64,000 nucleotides of DNA, from positions 1-64,000 of the forward strand of contig CAYWWY010000005.1 of the NCBI GenBank assembly GCA_964462525.1. Direction: 5' to 3'. Made by a program: the position numbers and the translations under genes. How positions within the stretch are numbered: position 1 is the stretch's first letter; each line of letters opens with the position of its first letter. A model generated the notes under the pieces. The model ran no database searches. It had not been told where the DNA came from and saw only the letters and a list, made by a program, of their open reading frames with translations. Of the stretch, positions 15,965-23,877 are shown one piece after another. The stretch comes from CAYWWY01 sp964462525. Lineage in GTDB: Bacteria; Thermotogota; Thermotogae; MWEM01.

Positions 15965-16690
15965 TCAGGGATTGGTATGCACAATCCGTTCCATTGTCCC
16001 TGGCTCAAGCGATTGAAAAAACTTGTTGATTCCCTCCATGTCCGTAACCATGTTGAGAAAGTCAATCCGCAAAAACTCTTCTGTTTCTTCATGGAAAAAA
16101 CCGATGGAACGGAAATTCATCAGATCGTCCAATTCCACACGGATTAGGGGGTATTCTTTCCGAAATAGGGAGAAGAGCTGAGTGGGGATAATGTGAATAT
16201 CATAGACATATCCCCCTTCTGAACCCGATCCTCGATGAGCCTTCATTTGAACCAACGGATTTTTCGGAAGGGGTTCCAAAAAATCCCCACCTAAACTAAG
16301 GACGAGCCCTCTCGCGCTGAGGAACTCATCGCCAATATCGACGGGTTGCGTTGTGGATTCTTGTTTTTCAACATCCACTATATAAAGCGTTTTTTCTTTA
16401 TCGATGTATATGAGTACGATCCCTTCCAAAAAGCCGGGTTTTCGGAAATCGATGCGATAGTCATCCCAATTTCGAACCCAGAGATCAACCCGAAACTCCT
16501 GTTGAATTGAAGAAAGAGAAGCGTCTGAAAGGTCTTGCAAAGAATAATGGAGTCGGACCTGCACATACAGGTTTCCCCAGCGCATCATCCTCCGTATTGC
16601 TTCTCGCCAAGGAAAGAATTCTTCTTCTGCAGCGAAACAAGAGAATGCCAGAAAAATACAGCACAGAATTACTATGAAACGGATCTTCAT
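15965..16690 (-). CDS. LolA-like outer-membrane lipoprotein carrier
   Basis: A 241-aa protein with a signal peptide (hydrophobic core residues 4-17, cleavage near CFA-AEE). The mature part has alternating beta strands in the LolA/RseB pattern: an initial helix, VQVRLHYSLQD, FRVDLWVRNWDDYRIDF, then GIVLIYIDKEKTLYIVD and a C-terminal FRSIGFFHEETEEFLRIDF strand pair. LolA shuttles lipoproteins through the periplasm. The Cys at residue 18 lies in AFSC, a poor lipobox. The start overlaps the fliY stop by four bases, so it is translationally coupled to flagellar genes, which is odd for LolA. The assignment is by pattern, not by a decisive motif. Confidence 0.55.
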   Translation of the reverse strand: MKIRFIVILCCIFLAFSCFAAEEEFFPWREAIRRMMRWGNLYVQVRLHYSLQDLSDASLSSIQQEFRVDLWVRNWDDYRIDFRKPGFLEGIVLIYIDKEKTLYIVDVEKQESTTQPVDIGDEFLSARGLVLSLGGDFLEPLPKNPLVQMKAHRGSGSEGGYVYDIHIIPTQLFSLFRKEYPLIRVELDDLMNFRSIGFFHEETEEFLRIDFLNMVTDMEGINKFFQSLEPGTMERIVHTNP

Positions 16691-17898
16691 TTCAGGGATC
16701 GCAGTCGTTCTTTGGGATCCACGATCTCTGTGATGCGTATGCCAAAATTTTCATCCACGACAACAACTTCTCCCTTGGCCAATAGCTTTCCATTGACAAG
16801 GATATCCATATGTTCTCCGGTCAGTTTATCCAACTCAATCAAGGAACCGATGCTAACGTCGAGAATCTCTTTGAGTGTCATTTTGCTGCGACCCAGTTCT
16901 ACCGTTATTTCCAAAGGAACTTCATATAAAAGCTCCAAATGTTTGGGCAATTGGGACAGAGCGGAAAGGTCAAACCCTTCAAATTCTACCGGCCGCACAT
17001 TGACTGGTTGTTGTTTTGGGGGGATCGGAGGGATCGGAATGCCATTCGGAATCTCAGCTGTTCCAGATGGGACGTGCGGTTGAGCGGCAGTTTCTTTTCG
17101 CTGAGCAGGTTCATGAACCGGTTGCGGAGTAGGCGCGGATGATTTGGGTTCTTCTTTTTTTCCTTTACCCGAGTCTGCGACTTTTTGGTATAAGGATTTG
17201 ACAAATGGGATCGGGAGCACTTGGATCAACTTGGTTTTTGTCAGACCGTCAATTTCCATGTCAAAAGAGATCGCAACGGTTTCTTCCGATTCGTCCGACA
17301 CAAGGGGGGGAAACTTTGTCTCCGTATTGTCAAAATCCAGGACAGAAACGGTGGGTGGACTCATGTCGATCGGAGTTTTTAAATAGTCTGACATGGAGGT
17401 TGAAGCTGAACCCATCATCTGATTCATCGCTTCTGAGACTGCGCTTAGTTTAATATCATCGAGTTCAGGTGCTACATCCTCACCCGTACCTCCCATCATG
17501 AGGTCGGCGATAATGGCTGTTGTGGTAGCATCCATCACGAGGACATTCAATCCGGTAATGCCTTTGGAAAACTCCAAATTGATGACCACTTGGTTTCCGG
17601 ATAAGGTGTTTTTCAGACTAGCCAGGGTGGCTGTAGACACTTGAGGGGTTGTGATTTCCACTTTCCTTCCCAAAATAGTATACAAGGCAGTAGAAGCCGA
17701 TCCCATGATCATATTGCCGACTTCCCCAATCATATCTTTTTCTCTGTTGTCCAAGGCGCCTTCGAGAATCGCTTCGTCGCCGCTTTGGGGTTGATCGGGC
17801 CCCGATTCCTTTTCGGTGTCGGAACCGTCTTCGCTTTTGATTGCGCCTAAGAGGGCGTCCAGTTCTTCTTGAGAAAGAAAATCGCCGCCTTCGGTCAT
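16687..17898 (-). CDS. fliY: Flagellar motor switch phosphatase FliY
   Basis: A 403-aa fusion: an N-terminal FliM-like CheY-binding peptide (LSQEELDALLGAI, residues 8-20), a CheC-like phosphatase region with two E-x-x-N active sites (GEVGNMIMGSAS at about 57 and SEAMNQMMGSAS at about 157), a Pro/Gln-rich linker (about 250-300), and a C-terminal FliN domain (LELLYEVPLEITVELGRSKM ... GEVVVVDENFGIRITEI). It forms the switch/C-ring with FliM and dephosphorylates CheY-P. It overlaps fliM by ATGA, and the LolA-like gene the same way. Confidence 0.95.
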   Translation of the reverse strand: MTEGGDFLSQEELDALLGAIKSEDGSDTEKESGPDQPQSGDEAILEGALDNREKDMIGEVGNMIMGSASTALYTILGRKVEITTPQVSTATLASLKNTLSGNQVVINLEFSKGITGLNVLVMDATTTAIIADLMMGGTGEDVAPELDDIKLSAVSEAMNQMMGSASTSMSDYLKTPIDMSPPTVSVLDFDNTETKFPPLVSDESEETVAISFDMEIDGLTKTKLIQVLPIPFVKSLYQKVADSGKGKKEEPKSSAPTPQPVHEPAQRKETAAQPHVPSGTAEIPNGIPIPPIPPKQQPVNVRPVEFEGFDLSALSQLPKHLELLYEVPLEITVELGRSKMTLKEILDVSIGSLIELDKLTGEHMDILVNGKLLAKGEVVVVDENFGIRITEIVDPKERLRSLK

Positions 17899-18953
17899 AT
17901 CGTTTCATCCTCCTTCTCCGGTTCTGTTTCATGCTCGAATAAAGGTTCTCCGTCTGGTTCCGTTTCGTCAAAGGAATCATTCTCCGTTAATCCTGTGACT
18001 CGAATGGCTTGATGGGTCCGATAGGTTCCCGGAATTCCTGTAAACTTCGGATGGTTTCCGACCAGGACGGTTATGGGATCATCTCGATGTTGGTGAAGCC
18101 GCACAACATCACCAACCTGAAGAAAGAGCAGATCCGCAAGTGTCAATTCGGTTTTGCCCAATACCGCAGAAACGGGAAATCCTGTGGATTTCAACCCTTT
18201 TTGCAGCTGCGCGCGGACTTTGGTTTTGTCTCTTTTGCTGATATTGGAGAACCATAGTTGATTGGTCATCTTTTCTGTGAATGGTTCGATAACAGACGTT
18301 GGCCAACAGACGTTCATGAATCCTTCGAGATTCCCCATAGACACCTCCATTGTGACGAGCAAGGTCATTTCATTGGGAGGAGCAATCTGAACAAACTGGG
18401 GATTGCTTTCGATATTCTCGATTTCAGGACGAAAACTCATAACAGAAGACCATGCGTCTTTTAAAGAGGAGAGAAATTGCGTCACTTCCCGACGGATGAT
18501 GTTTAACTCGATTTCTGTTAGCGGCCGTGTTTTCGATAGAGGGTTACCAGGGCCGCCCAAAATCCGATCGATCATGGTATAAATAATGGAATGGTTGACT
18601 TCCAAAATTGCGCTTCCTTGAAGGTTGGAAGAAGAAAAGACCGAGATAAATGTGGGGTTCCCCAAGGATTTGATGAACTCGCCATAGGTGATCTGGTCGA
18701 TCGGACCGAGTGTAACCTCCACATAGAACCGCAAACGAGCGGAAAGGTAGTTGGATAGAGCGCGGGCAAAGTTTTCGTGGATCATCTGGAAGTTGCGAAT
18801 CTGGTCTTTGGAAAATTTCATGGGTCTTTGAAAATCGTAGAGCTTGATCTTCGTTTGCATCTCTTCCTTTCGAATCTCTTCCGCATCAAGCTCGCCGGTC
18901 GTAATCGCTGATAACAGAGAATCGATTTCCGATTGGCTTAGGGTATCGGCCAT
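17895..18953 (-). CDS. fliM: Flagellar motor switch protein FliM
   Basis: A 352-aa FliM. It has the CheY-P-binding N-terminus TLSQSEIDSLLSAI (residues 4-17), a middle CheC-like domain with IDRILGGPG (about 130), and a C-terminal SpoA domain (about 255-320) ending in an acidic tail (EHETEPEKEDE). The family length is about 330-350. It sets the rotation direction at the C-ring. The start has AGGAGGTG 5 bases upstream, the strongest ribosome site in the cluster. The 36-base gap to fliL contains the repeated TTCTTTCTATCGAT element. Confidence 0.95.
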   Translation of the reverse strand: MADTLSQSEIDSLLSAITTGELDAEEIRKEEMQTKIKLYDFQRPMKFSKDQIRNFQMIHENFARALSNYLSARLRFYVEVTLGPIDQITYGEFIKSLGNPTFISVFSSSNLQGSAILEVNHSIIYTMIDRILGGPGNPLSKTRPLTEIELNIIRREVTQFLSSLKDAWSSVMSFRPEIENIESNPQFVQIAPPNEMTLLVTMEVSMGNLEGFMNVCWPTSVIEPFTEKMTNQLWFSNISKRDKTKVRAQLQKGLKSTGFPVSAVLGKTELTLADLLFLQVGDVVRLHQHRDDPITVLVGNHPKFTGIPGTYRTHQAIRVTGLTENDSFDETEPDGEPLFEHETEPEKEDETI

Positions 18954-18989
18954 GCTTCTTCACCTCCTTCTTCTTTCTATCGATCGAAA

Positions 18990-19526
18990 TTATTGAACCG
19001 AAGTAATCGCGCGAATATAGGTAAATACTTCGATGACACCGAATTTGGCTCTTTCTCCCACATGCCCGGTGATCTGATTGACCATGTCACGAACTTGGCG
19101 CTTTAGGAGTTCCAATCCCGCAGGATTGGATAGTTCCGCGCCTTCTTTTTGAATAAAGAGATCCTGGAGAGCAGACAAGATTTGATCGCTCCGATTGCTG
19201 ATTTCCGATCGAATGGCATCACTACCGACCACGAAACTCAACATATCGATGACGATGACGTCTCGGCCTCCTTTGAGCATAAAGGTTCTTTGTGCGCCTT
19301 CAGGAATGAATCGAACGCGAATCTCTACAGGCGCGGCTGTTCCAGTAGGAGTGTCCTGTGTTCCGGGTACATTGGATCCGAGAACGTTGTTAAGAATAAA
19401 GAATAGGACAACCACCAAAGCAGCGGAAATGGAAACATTGATCAACAATCCGACCAAATTGATCCCCCCGCCTTTTTGGGTTTTCTCGTTTTTTTCTTGT
19501 GCGACTTCGTTATCTTCTGCTGGCAT
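18990..19526 (-). CDS. fliL: Flagellar basal-body-associated protein FliL
   Basis: A 178-aa protein with a charged cytoplasmic N-terminus, one membrane helix (about residues 26-47, LLINVSISAALVVVLFFIL) and a periplasmic domain containing FIPEGAQRTFMLKGG and a C-terminal LEVFTYI-like strand, as in FliL, which surrounds the stator and supports torque. The ribosome site AGGTGAG overlaps the motB stop, 4 bases away. Confidence 0.85.
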   Translation of the reverse strand: MPAEDNEVAQEKNEKTQKGGGINLVGLLINVSISAALVVVLFFILNNVLGSNVPGTQDTPTGTAAPVEIRVRFIPEGAQRTFMLKGGRDVIVIDMLSFVVGSDAIRSEISNRSDQILSALQDLFIQKEGAELSNPAGLELLKRQVRDMVNQITGHVGERAKFGVIEVFTYIRAITSVQ

Positions 19527-19530
19527 CTTC

Positions 19531-20412
19531 TCACCTGCCTCGGTCTCTTTTTATTAGAATTTCTATCTTTTGATACCGCGCTCGCAAGGCGCTCAGATCT
19601 GTCTGGTACGCTTCTCGCAATATAAGGATCCGGTTCTCGGATTGAGCCTGCGTAATCTCTTGATCGCGAAGCTTTAACTGCAACAGATCCAATTCTGCTC
19701 GATAGGTAAGGTCTAGTCGCCGAATGGATTCTTGAATGGGCACATCTCCTTTCGCGACAGGAATAAAACGTGCATGGCGATAGTAATCGTCGGGATCGAA
19801 TCGACCGCTTCGAATGTCTACAATCCGCTCAGCGGTTCGTTTGTTTTTTAGATCCTCCACAAAGTACCGGGCTACACTGGCAGCGCGCGCTCCTGCTAAA
19901 TGCCAGTTGGAAGGGTAAATTGATCCTTCGGGGGGGAGTCTGTCATCGGTATATCCCAAGATCTCCAACGGATTGGTTGTATGCTCGATGATGATGGTTC
20001 CAATTTTTTCCAGCATTTCTTTTGCTTCTGCAGTCAATCGCGCACTAAACGGTTCAAAAAAAGTAAGGTCGCTGAGAATGATGAGCGTTCCTTCTGGAGT
20101 CTCCTCCACGGTGATTTTTCCCTTGAAACTCTCATCTTCAATGATCCGGAGCAAATCTTCCCGAATGCCCGGGTGTGTGGTAATGATGGGTGTGCTAACC
20201 GTTGTCCTGCCTCCTGTGAGAACGCTGGGCGGTTGAGCGGAAAAAACGCGCATAATTCCGCTGGCTACCTCTTGAAATTTTCCCGGCGAGATGGTCGAGA
20301 AAGCCAGAAGCGCCACAAAAAAGGTTAGCATCAACGTGATCATATCTCCGTAGGTGACCAACCACGGGGCTGCTCCTTTTTTGCAGTCCGGACATTTTTT
20401 TTGTTTTGCCAT
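19531..20412 (-). CDS. motB: Flagellar stator protein MotB with C-terminal extension
   Basis: The N-terminus has CPDCKKGAAPW, then TYGDMITLMLTFFVALL, in which Asp23 is the ion-carrying residue in the membrane helix. A plug/linker leads to an OmpA-like peptidoglycan-binding domain (about residues 110-205; TNPLEILGYTDD, NWHLAGARAASVARYF). About 80 further residues follow, mostly predicted coiled coil (RLDLTYRAELDLLQLKLRDQEITQ...). Classical MotB ends near the OmpA fold, so this tail is unusual. 293 aa. It lies 5 bases behind motA and is clearly cotranscribed. Confidence 0.93.
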   Translation of the reverse strand: MAKQKKCPDCKKGAAPWLVTYGDMITLMLTFFVALLAFSTISPGKFQEVASGIMRVFSAQPPSVLTGGRTTVSTPIITTHPGIREDLLRIIEDESFKGKITVEETPEGTLIILSDLTFFEPFSARLTAEAKEMLEKIGTIIIEHTTNPLEILGYTDDRLPPEGSIYPSNWHLAGARAASVARYFVEDLKNKRTAERIVDIRSGRFDPDDYYRHARFIPVAKGDVPIQESIRRLDLTYRAELDLLQLKLRDQEITQAQSENRILILREAYQTDLSALRARYQKIEILIKRDRGR

Positions 20413-20417
20413 TGGGA

Positions 20418-21200
20418 TTACCCCGATCTACCCGATTTTCCTTCGTACTCTTTTCGATCTGCTGGAACCAAGAAGGATTTCAGTTTCTCCTCAAGGAGCC
20501 GAGGATTATCGCCTGCTTGGATCGATGCAATCCCCTCTAAGATCATGCGTTTGTGCATCAACACATACTCTTTTCGGGTTGCGGATTTTTCCGCCATCGG
20601 GAGAAACAAGATATTTGCGGTGACCGCGCCCAAAAAGGTTGTGACTAAAGCTTTGGCCATTGCAGGACCCAAGGCGTCGGGGTTGTTGAGCGCGCCTAAC
20701 ATCGCGATCAACCCTATGACCGTCCCGATCATCCCAAAGGCAGGCGCAAATGCCCCGGCCGACTCCAACACTTTGGTCTCTCCGTTTAGCTCAGAATCCA
20801 GCAGATCCACTTCGATTTCAAGCATTGCCTTGAGTAAATCCGGATCGGTTCCGTCCACCACGAGTTGGATCCCTTTTTTCATAAACTGATCCGTCAATCC
20901 TTCCAGGTCTTCTTCTAAAGAGAGCAAGCCCTCTCTTCTTGCTTTTTCGGAAAAGGAAACCAAGGTGCGTATGGAGTCGCCATAATCCAATTTGGGTTGT
21001 TTGATGGTACTCCCCAGTAATTGGAAGATCTTGAAAGATCGTTCTTTGGGATGAGCCACCATAACCGCCCCTAGCGCGCCGCCAAAAACGATCAGATACG
21101 ACGTTATGTCCATGTACGGGGCGAGATCTCCTCCGATCGCAATCCCCAAGACAACAGCAATAAGACCAAGTACTGCACCGATTACAGTTGATATATCCAC
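20418..21200 (-). CDS. motA: Flagellar stator protein MotA
   Basis: A 260-aa MotA of the four-helix type. N-terminal helices at about 5-25 and 33-50 frame GGDLAPYMDITSYLIVFGG. The cytoplasmic loop carries charged residues that contact FliG (FSEKARREGLLSLEEDLEG). The last two helices contain AGAFAPAFGMIGTVIGLIAML and ALVTTFLGAVTANILFLP with the conserved Pro. The start is GTG, with GAGGTG 6 bases upstream. It works with MotB as the ion channel. Whether H+ or Na+ drives it cannot be decided by eye. Confidence 0.95.
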   Translation of the reverse strand: MDISTVIGAVLGLIAVVLGIAIGGDLAPYMDITSYLIVFGGALGAVMVAHPKERSFKIFQLLGSTIKQPKLDYGDSIRTLVSFSEKARREGLLSLEEDLEGLTDQFMKKGIQLVVDGTDPDLLKAMLEIEVDLLDSELNGETKVLESAGAFAPAFGMIGTVIGLIAMLGALNNPDALGPAMAKALVTTFLGAVTANILFLPMAEKSATRKEYVLMHKRMILEGIASIQAGDNPRLLEEKLKSFLVPADRKEYEGKSGRSG

Positions 21201-21220
21201 TTGTTCACCTCAAGGCCAAA

Positions 21221-21469
21221 TCAATCTTCACAACAAGGTTCCGGTTCTGTTTTCTGGCAGCGCTCCCATGCGCTTACGCTCCCGTGAATTGAATACGCTT
21301 CCCGTTTGTAGGCAAGGATCTTTTCGATCACCGCAGCGGTTTTTTCTCGCACGATATATTTTCTCCCGTTGAATAAGGTGATGGTCGTGTCTGGCTTTGA
21401 TTCTACGGTTTCAATCATTTCGCAATTCAAAGTAAAGAGATCTCCGTTCATGTGGGTGAGGTCTATCAT
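21221..21469 (-). CDS. flbD: Flagellar protein FlbD
   Basis: A short protein of 82 aa with the FlbD signature: IDLTHMNGDLFTLNCEMIETVESKPDT in two conserved halves, then TLFNGRKYIVREKT. FlbD homologues of this small type sit upstream of motA in many flagellar clusters and are of unclear function; they differ from the Caulobacter regulator of the same name. The usual domain is about 60-70 aa; here a Cys-containing tail (RCQKTEPEPCCED) is added. ATG follows AAGGA by 8 bases. Confidence 0.88.
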   Translation of the reverse strand: MIDLTHMNGDLFTLNCEMIETVESKPDTTITLFNGRKYIVREKTAAVIEKILAYKREAYSIHGSVSAWERCQKTEPEPCCED

Positions 21470-21478
21470 CTACATTCC

Positions 21479-21492
21479 TTCTTTCTATCGAT
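21479..21492. repeat. 14-base element repeated before flbD and fliM
   Basis: TTCTTTCTATCGAT occurs here and, identically, at 18,971-18,984, each time just upstream of a ribosome site (of flbD and of fliM). A shorter TTTCTATC also occurs at 19,560-19,567 and 21,509-21,516. It may be a regulatory or processing element of this flagellar cluster, or chance in A/T-rich leaders. Confidence 0.3.
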
Positions 21493-21526
21493 TGTAGTTT
21501 ACCCTATATTTCTATCGGCAATCTCT

Positions 21527-22084
21527 TTATCCTTCTTGACGAAGCGACTGTTCCAGTTCTTCAATGCTTTCTTTCAACCATTGGAGGTATTGGGGCGATT
21601 GCCATGGATCGCGCGAATCTAGGATGGTTTTCAGCGCGCGTGTATCAATCGAATAGGAAGTTGCGCCCCAGGTTCGATCAATGATCCACTCAGTCTGTTG
21701 TGAATAGGTGATTAGAGAAAAGAGCACCCCACCCAGATCGCCGACTGGTTGGCAATCGATATGATCCAATTGGAATGTAACGGTTATAGTCGTTCCTTCC
21801 CCCAATTTTGATTGAATCGCGAGGGACCCGCCGGTACTTTCCGCAGCGTCCCGAAGAAAGGGGAGACCAAGACCGACCTTTCGAATTTTGTGATCCCTGG
21901 TTGTGTAAAACGGGTCAAAGATATTGTTCAAGGTGGAGGCATCCATTCCTTTTCCATCATCGATTATCGTGAACTGAAAGATGACAGCAGATTCCCGGAT
22001 GTTCAACCGAATCTGCTTGGCTGAGGCATGGACAGCATTTTGTCCAATATCCAAAAGGTGATCCGAAAGGGTTCTTAAATACAT
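21527..22084 (-). CDS. Histidine-kinase-like ATPase (HATPase_c) domain protein
   Basis: A 185-aa protein consisting mainly of a GHKL ATP-binding domain. The N box is at LLDIGQNAVHAS (residues 10-21), G1 at DDGKGMD (about 42-48), the F-box FDPFYTTR (about 56-63), G2 GLGLPFLRDAAESTGG (about 71-86) and G3 GEGTTITV. There is no dimerisation/His domain and no membrane segment, so it is not a complete kinase. It overlaps the PHP gene by 10 bases and belongs to the DRTGG-PHP-HATPase trio. Such trios are known near [FeFe]-hydrogenase genes of anaerobes; the signal is unknown. Confidence 0.82.
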   Translation of the reverse strand: MYLRTLSDHLLDIGQNAVHASAKQIRLNIRESAVIFQFTIIDDGKGMDASTLNNIFDPFYTTRDHKIRKVGLGLPFLRDAAESTGGSLAIQSKLGEGTTITVTFQLDHIDCQPVGDLGGVLFSLITYSQQTEWIIDRTWGATSYSIDTRALKTILDSRDPWQSPQYLQWLKESIEELEQSLRQEG

Positions 22085-22806
22085 AAACGAATGCTCCTCT
22101 CCCTAATGCCAAAAAAGGCCAAACGAAACTCCTCAAATGACCTGCTTTTGCAACGGATGATCATCTTTGCTTCAACCATTGCATCGGGATGGTGGGCATC
22201 GGATGAAGAAAGCAACGGCCGTCCTTGGGTTGCTGGTTTGTATTGTGGGATTTTGCTTTGTTGGTAGATTTCGCACCCCACCCCTGATGGATCTGGGGGG
22301 AGAAATCCGAGCTGCTCGATCACGCCCATCGATCGATCAATATGGGCATACACACCAATTCCACCCACTTTTTCCAATTCGTGTACAACTTGGTTCAATT
22401 CAAGGGATACGGGCAAAAAAAAGGGTTTATCCACGGTCTTGATGAATTGATCGTTCTCATCCACCAATAGAGGATACCCATACTGTTCCGGATCAAATTC
22501 CATGGAAGGCAGGTACGATTCCACCCAGAGCCCAAATCGTTCGGCTATGGATAAGTCAGGCAGGTAACACAAAATATGGACATCTTCCATCGTCTGTACT
22601 TCCAGGCCCGGCAAGCATCGAATCCCGTTTTTTTCCCACACTTGAGAGAAGACGCGGACGTTCCGAGCGGTATTGTGATCGGTAATGGATGCCCAATCGA
22701 TCCCTAATTCCATCAACCGAGAGGCGACGGTATTGGGTGTCATTGTCAAATCCGCGCAGGGAGAAAGACAAGAGTGAATATGAAGATCAGCCTTGAAGCA
22801 TTGCAT
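22075..22806 (-). CDS. PHP-domain phosphoesterase
   Basis: A PHP fold: the first metal motif KADLHIHSCLSPC (residues 5-17), ASITDHN (about 44-50), GLEVQT (about 67), YAHIDR (about 164) and SSSDAHHP (about 207). All expected His/Asp ligands are present, so the trinuclear phosphoesterase site looks active. About 243 aa, the size of stand-alone PHP proteins acting on small phosphorylated substrates such as nucleotides. ATG at 22,806 begins 20 bases inside the DRTGG gene's end; an earlier in-frame start would only add sequence antisense-like to that gene's codons. Confidence 0.85.
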   Translation of the reverse strand: MQCFKADLHIHSCLSPCADLTMTPNTVASRLMELGIDWASITDHNTARNVRVFSQVWEKNGIRCLPGLEVQTMEDVHILCYLPDLSIAERFGLWVESYLPSMEFDPEQYGYPLLVDENDQFIKTVDKPFFLPVSLELNQVVHELEKVGGIGVYAHIDRSMGVIEQLGFLPPDPSGVGCEIYQQSKIPQYKPATQGRPLLSSSDAHHPDAMVEAKMIIRCKSRSFEEFRLAFFGIRERSIRLCI

Positions 22807-23119
22807 AGATCTTTCCGCTGAGGGTGAAGCTATCGATATTGCTTCGCAGCAAAGCGATTCCTTCCTCCTTAGCTTTGGCAATGGTGTCTTCGGAATATGT
22901 ACGCGCGTTAACCAGAACAACCGCCCGAATCCCTGTAATGGAGGCTACGGCAACAATATTGGAATGGGATTGCACAGTGATCCAGATGCTACCCGGTTTC
23001 GCCCTTCCCATCACTTCACTAAGAAGATCACAAGCATAGCCACTATGGATCTCATAATCTTCGGAAGGGGGGGTTTGGATGGTCAACCCAGTTTCCTGGA
23101 TGATTTCTGATAGCTTCAT
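22787..23119 (-). CDS. DRTGG-domain-like regulatory protein
   Basis: A 110-aa single-domain protein. The pattern LGLTI...E...GYACDLLSEVMGRAKPGSIWITVQSHSNIVAVAS...VLVN...AKEEGI matches the DRTGG-like domain found beside CBS or phosphotransacetylase domains and as stand-alone proteins of anaerobes. It is probably a small-molecule sensor. It overlaps ridA upstream by ATGA and the PHP gene downstream by 20 bases, so ridA, this gene, the PHP gene and the HATPase gene are translated as a chain. Confidence 0.75.
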   Translation of the reverse strand: MKLSEIIQETGLTIQTPPSEDYEIHSGYACDLLSEVMGRAKPGSIWITVQSHSNIVAVASITGIRAVVLVNARTYSEDTIAKAKEEGIALLRSNIDSFTLSGKIYAMLQG

Positions 23120-23511
23120 TGGTCTGTTTGAGAACGGACAGCGATAAATTCCATTTCCGCGTTGATTCCTTTGGGCAAAGCGCGGACTTCCACAGCCGAC
23201 CGTGCAGGAGGTTGGTTTGTGAAGTATTGAGCGTATACTTCGTTCAGGGCCCCAAACTGATTCATGTCTGTGATGAATACGGTTACTTTCAAAACATGAT
23301 CCAACGATGATCCCACTTCCTCCAAGATGGCTTTCGCGTTTTTCAGAATGACGTCAGCCTGTTGAGCGATGGTTCCTTGAACAATCGTGCCGGTTGCCAT
23401 ATCCACGGGCATCTGCCCGGAGATAAAGACAAAATCGCCATAACAAGCCGCAACAGAATAAGGTCCTACAGCCTTGGGGGCTGATTTCGGGTTGATTACC
23501 TCTTTATTCAT
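23116..23511 (-). CDS. ridA: RidA family reactive-imine deaminase
   Basis: Hydrolyses 2-aminoacrylate and related enamine/imine products of PLP enzymes to keto acids and ammonia; a cytosolic trimer. The 131-aa protein shows GPYSVAACYGDFVFISGQ, the catalytic-Arg motif ARSAVEVRALPKG (about 103) and MEFIAV at the end. The start at 23,511 was chosen for AAGGAGG 7 bases upstream. The PLP enzymes that would supply substrate (aminotransferase, D-cysteine desulfhydrase-type) lie elsewhere in the window. Confidence 0.95.
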   Translation of the reverse strand: MNKEVINPKSAPKAVGPYSVAACYGDFVFISGQMPVDMATGTIVQGTIAQQADVILKNAKAILEEVGSSLDHVLKVTVFITDMNQFGALNEVYAQYFTNQPPARSAVEVRALPKGINAEMEFIAVRSQTDQ

Positions 23512-23553
23512 CGGTCTGCCTCCTTCATTGGTATGGATCCAATTGATGCTTTG

Positions 23554-23583
23554 ATTATACCGTACCCGGGGGTGATTTTCCAA
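23554..23583 (-). promoter_or_regulatory. Promoter for ridA and the downstream gene train
   Basis: On the minus strand TTGGAA (23,583-23,578) and TATAAT (23,559-23,554) are 18 bases apart, about 45 bases upstream of the ridA start. This could drive ridA through the flagellar genes. Confidence 0.55.
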
Positions 23584-23589
23584 TCACAG

Positions 23590-23877
23590 CTAAAACATTT
23601 GGCTCTCTTCGGTTTCCAGCCATCCGCCCGTCTGTTTTTCAAGTTCCGAAAGGATTTTATCCCAGCGTTGCTGGGCTTCTGATCGGTTATGGCTGATATA
23701 GGAAAGGGATAACCCTATGTACACCAATGCGTTCTGATCGTGGGATTCAATGATGGATATCTGATACATCCGGGTTAGGACGTTTTTGGTCCGGGATACA
23801 ATGGACCGTTTTTCTTTAAGAGAAGAGATCCCTTCCACACGGATTCTGAGGCTTCCTTTTACACAGACGGCAGTCAT
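23590..23877 (-). CDS. DUF503 (YlxP-like) protein
   Basis: A 95-aa protein with the DUF503 pattern: a beta strand GSLRIRVEGISSLKEKRS (the LKEKR core), RTKNVLTRMYQISIIES, and YIGLSLSYIS. DUF503 proteins (YlxP in Bacillus) are widespread in Firmicutes, Thermotogota and Synergistota, often near rbfA. Their role is unclear. The start overlaps the murB stop by four bases. Confidence 0.85.
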   Translation of the reverse strand: MTAVCVKGSLRIRVEGISSLKEKRSIVSRTKNVLTRMYQISIIESHDQNALVYIGLSLSYISHNRSEAQQRWDKILSELEKQTGGWLETEESQMF

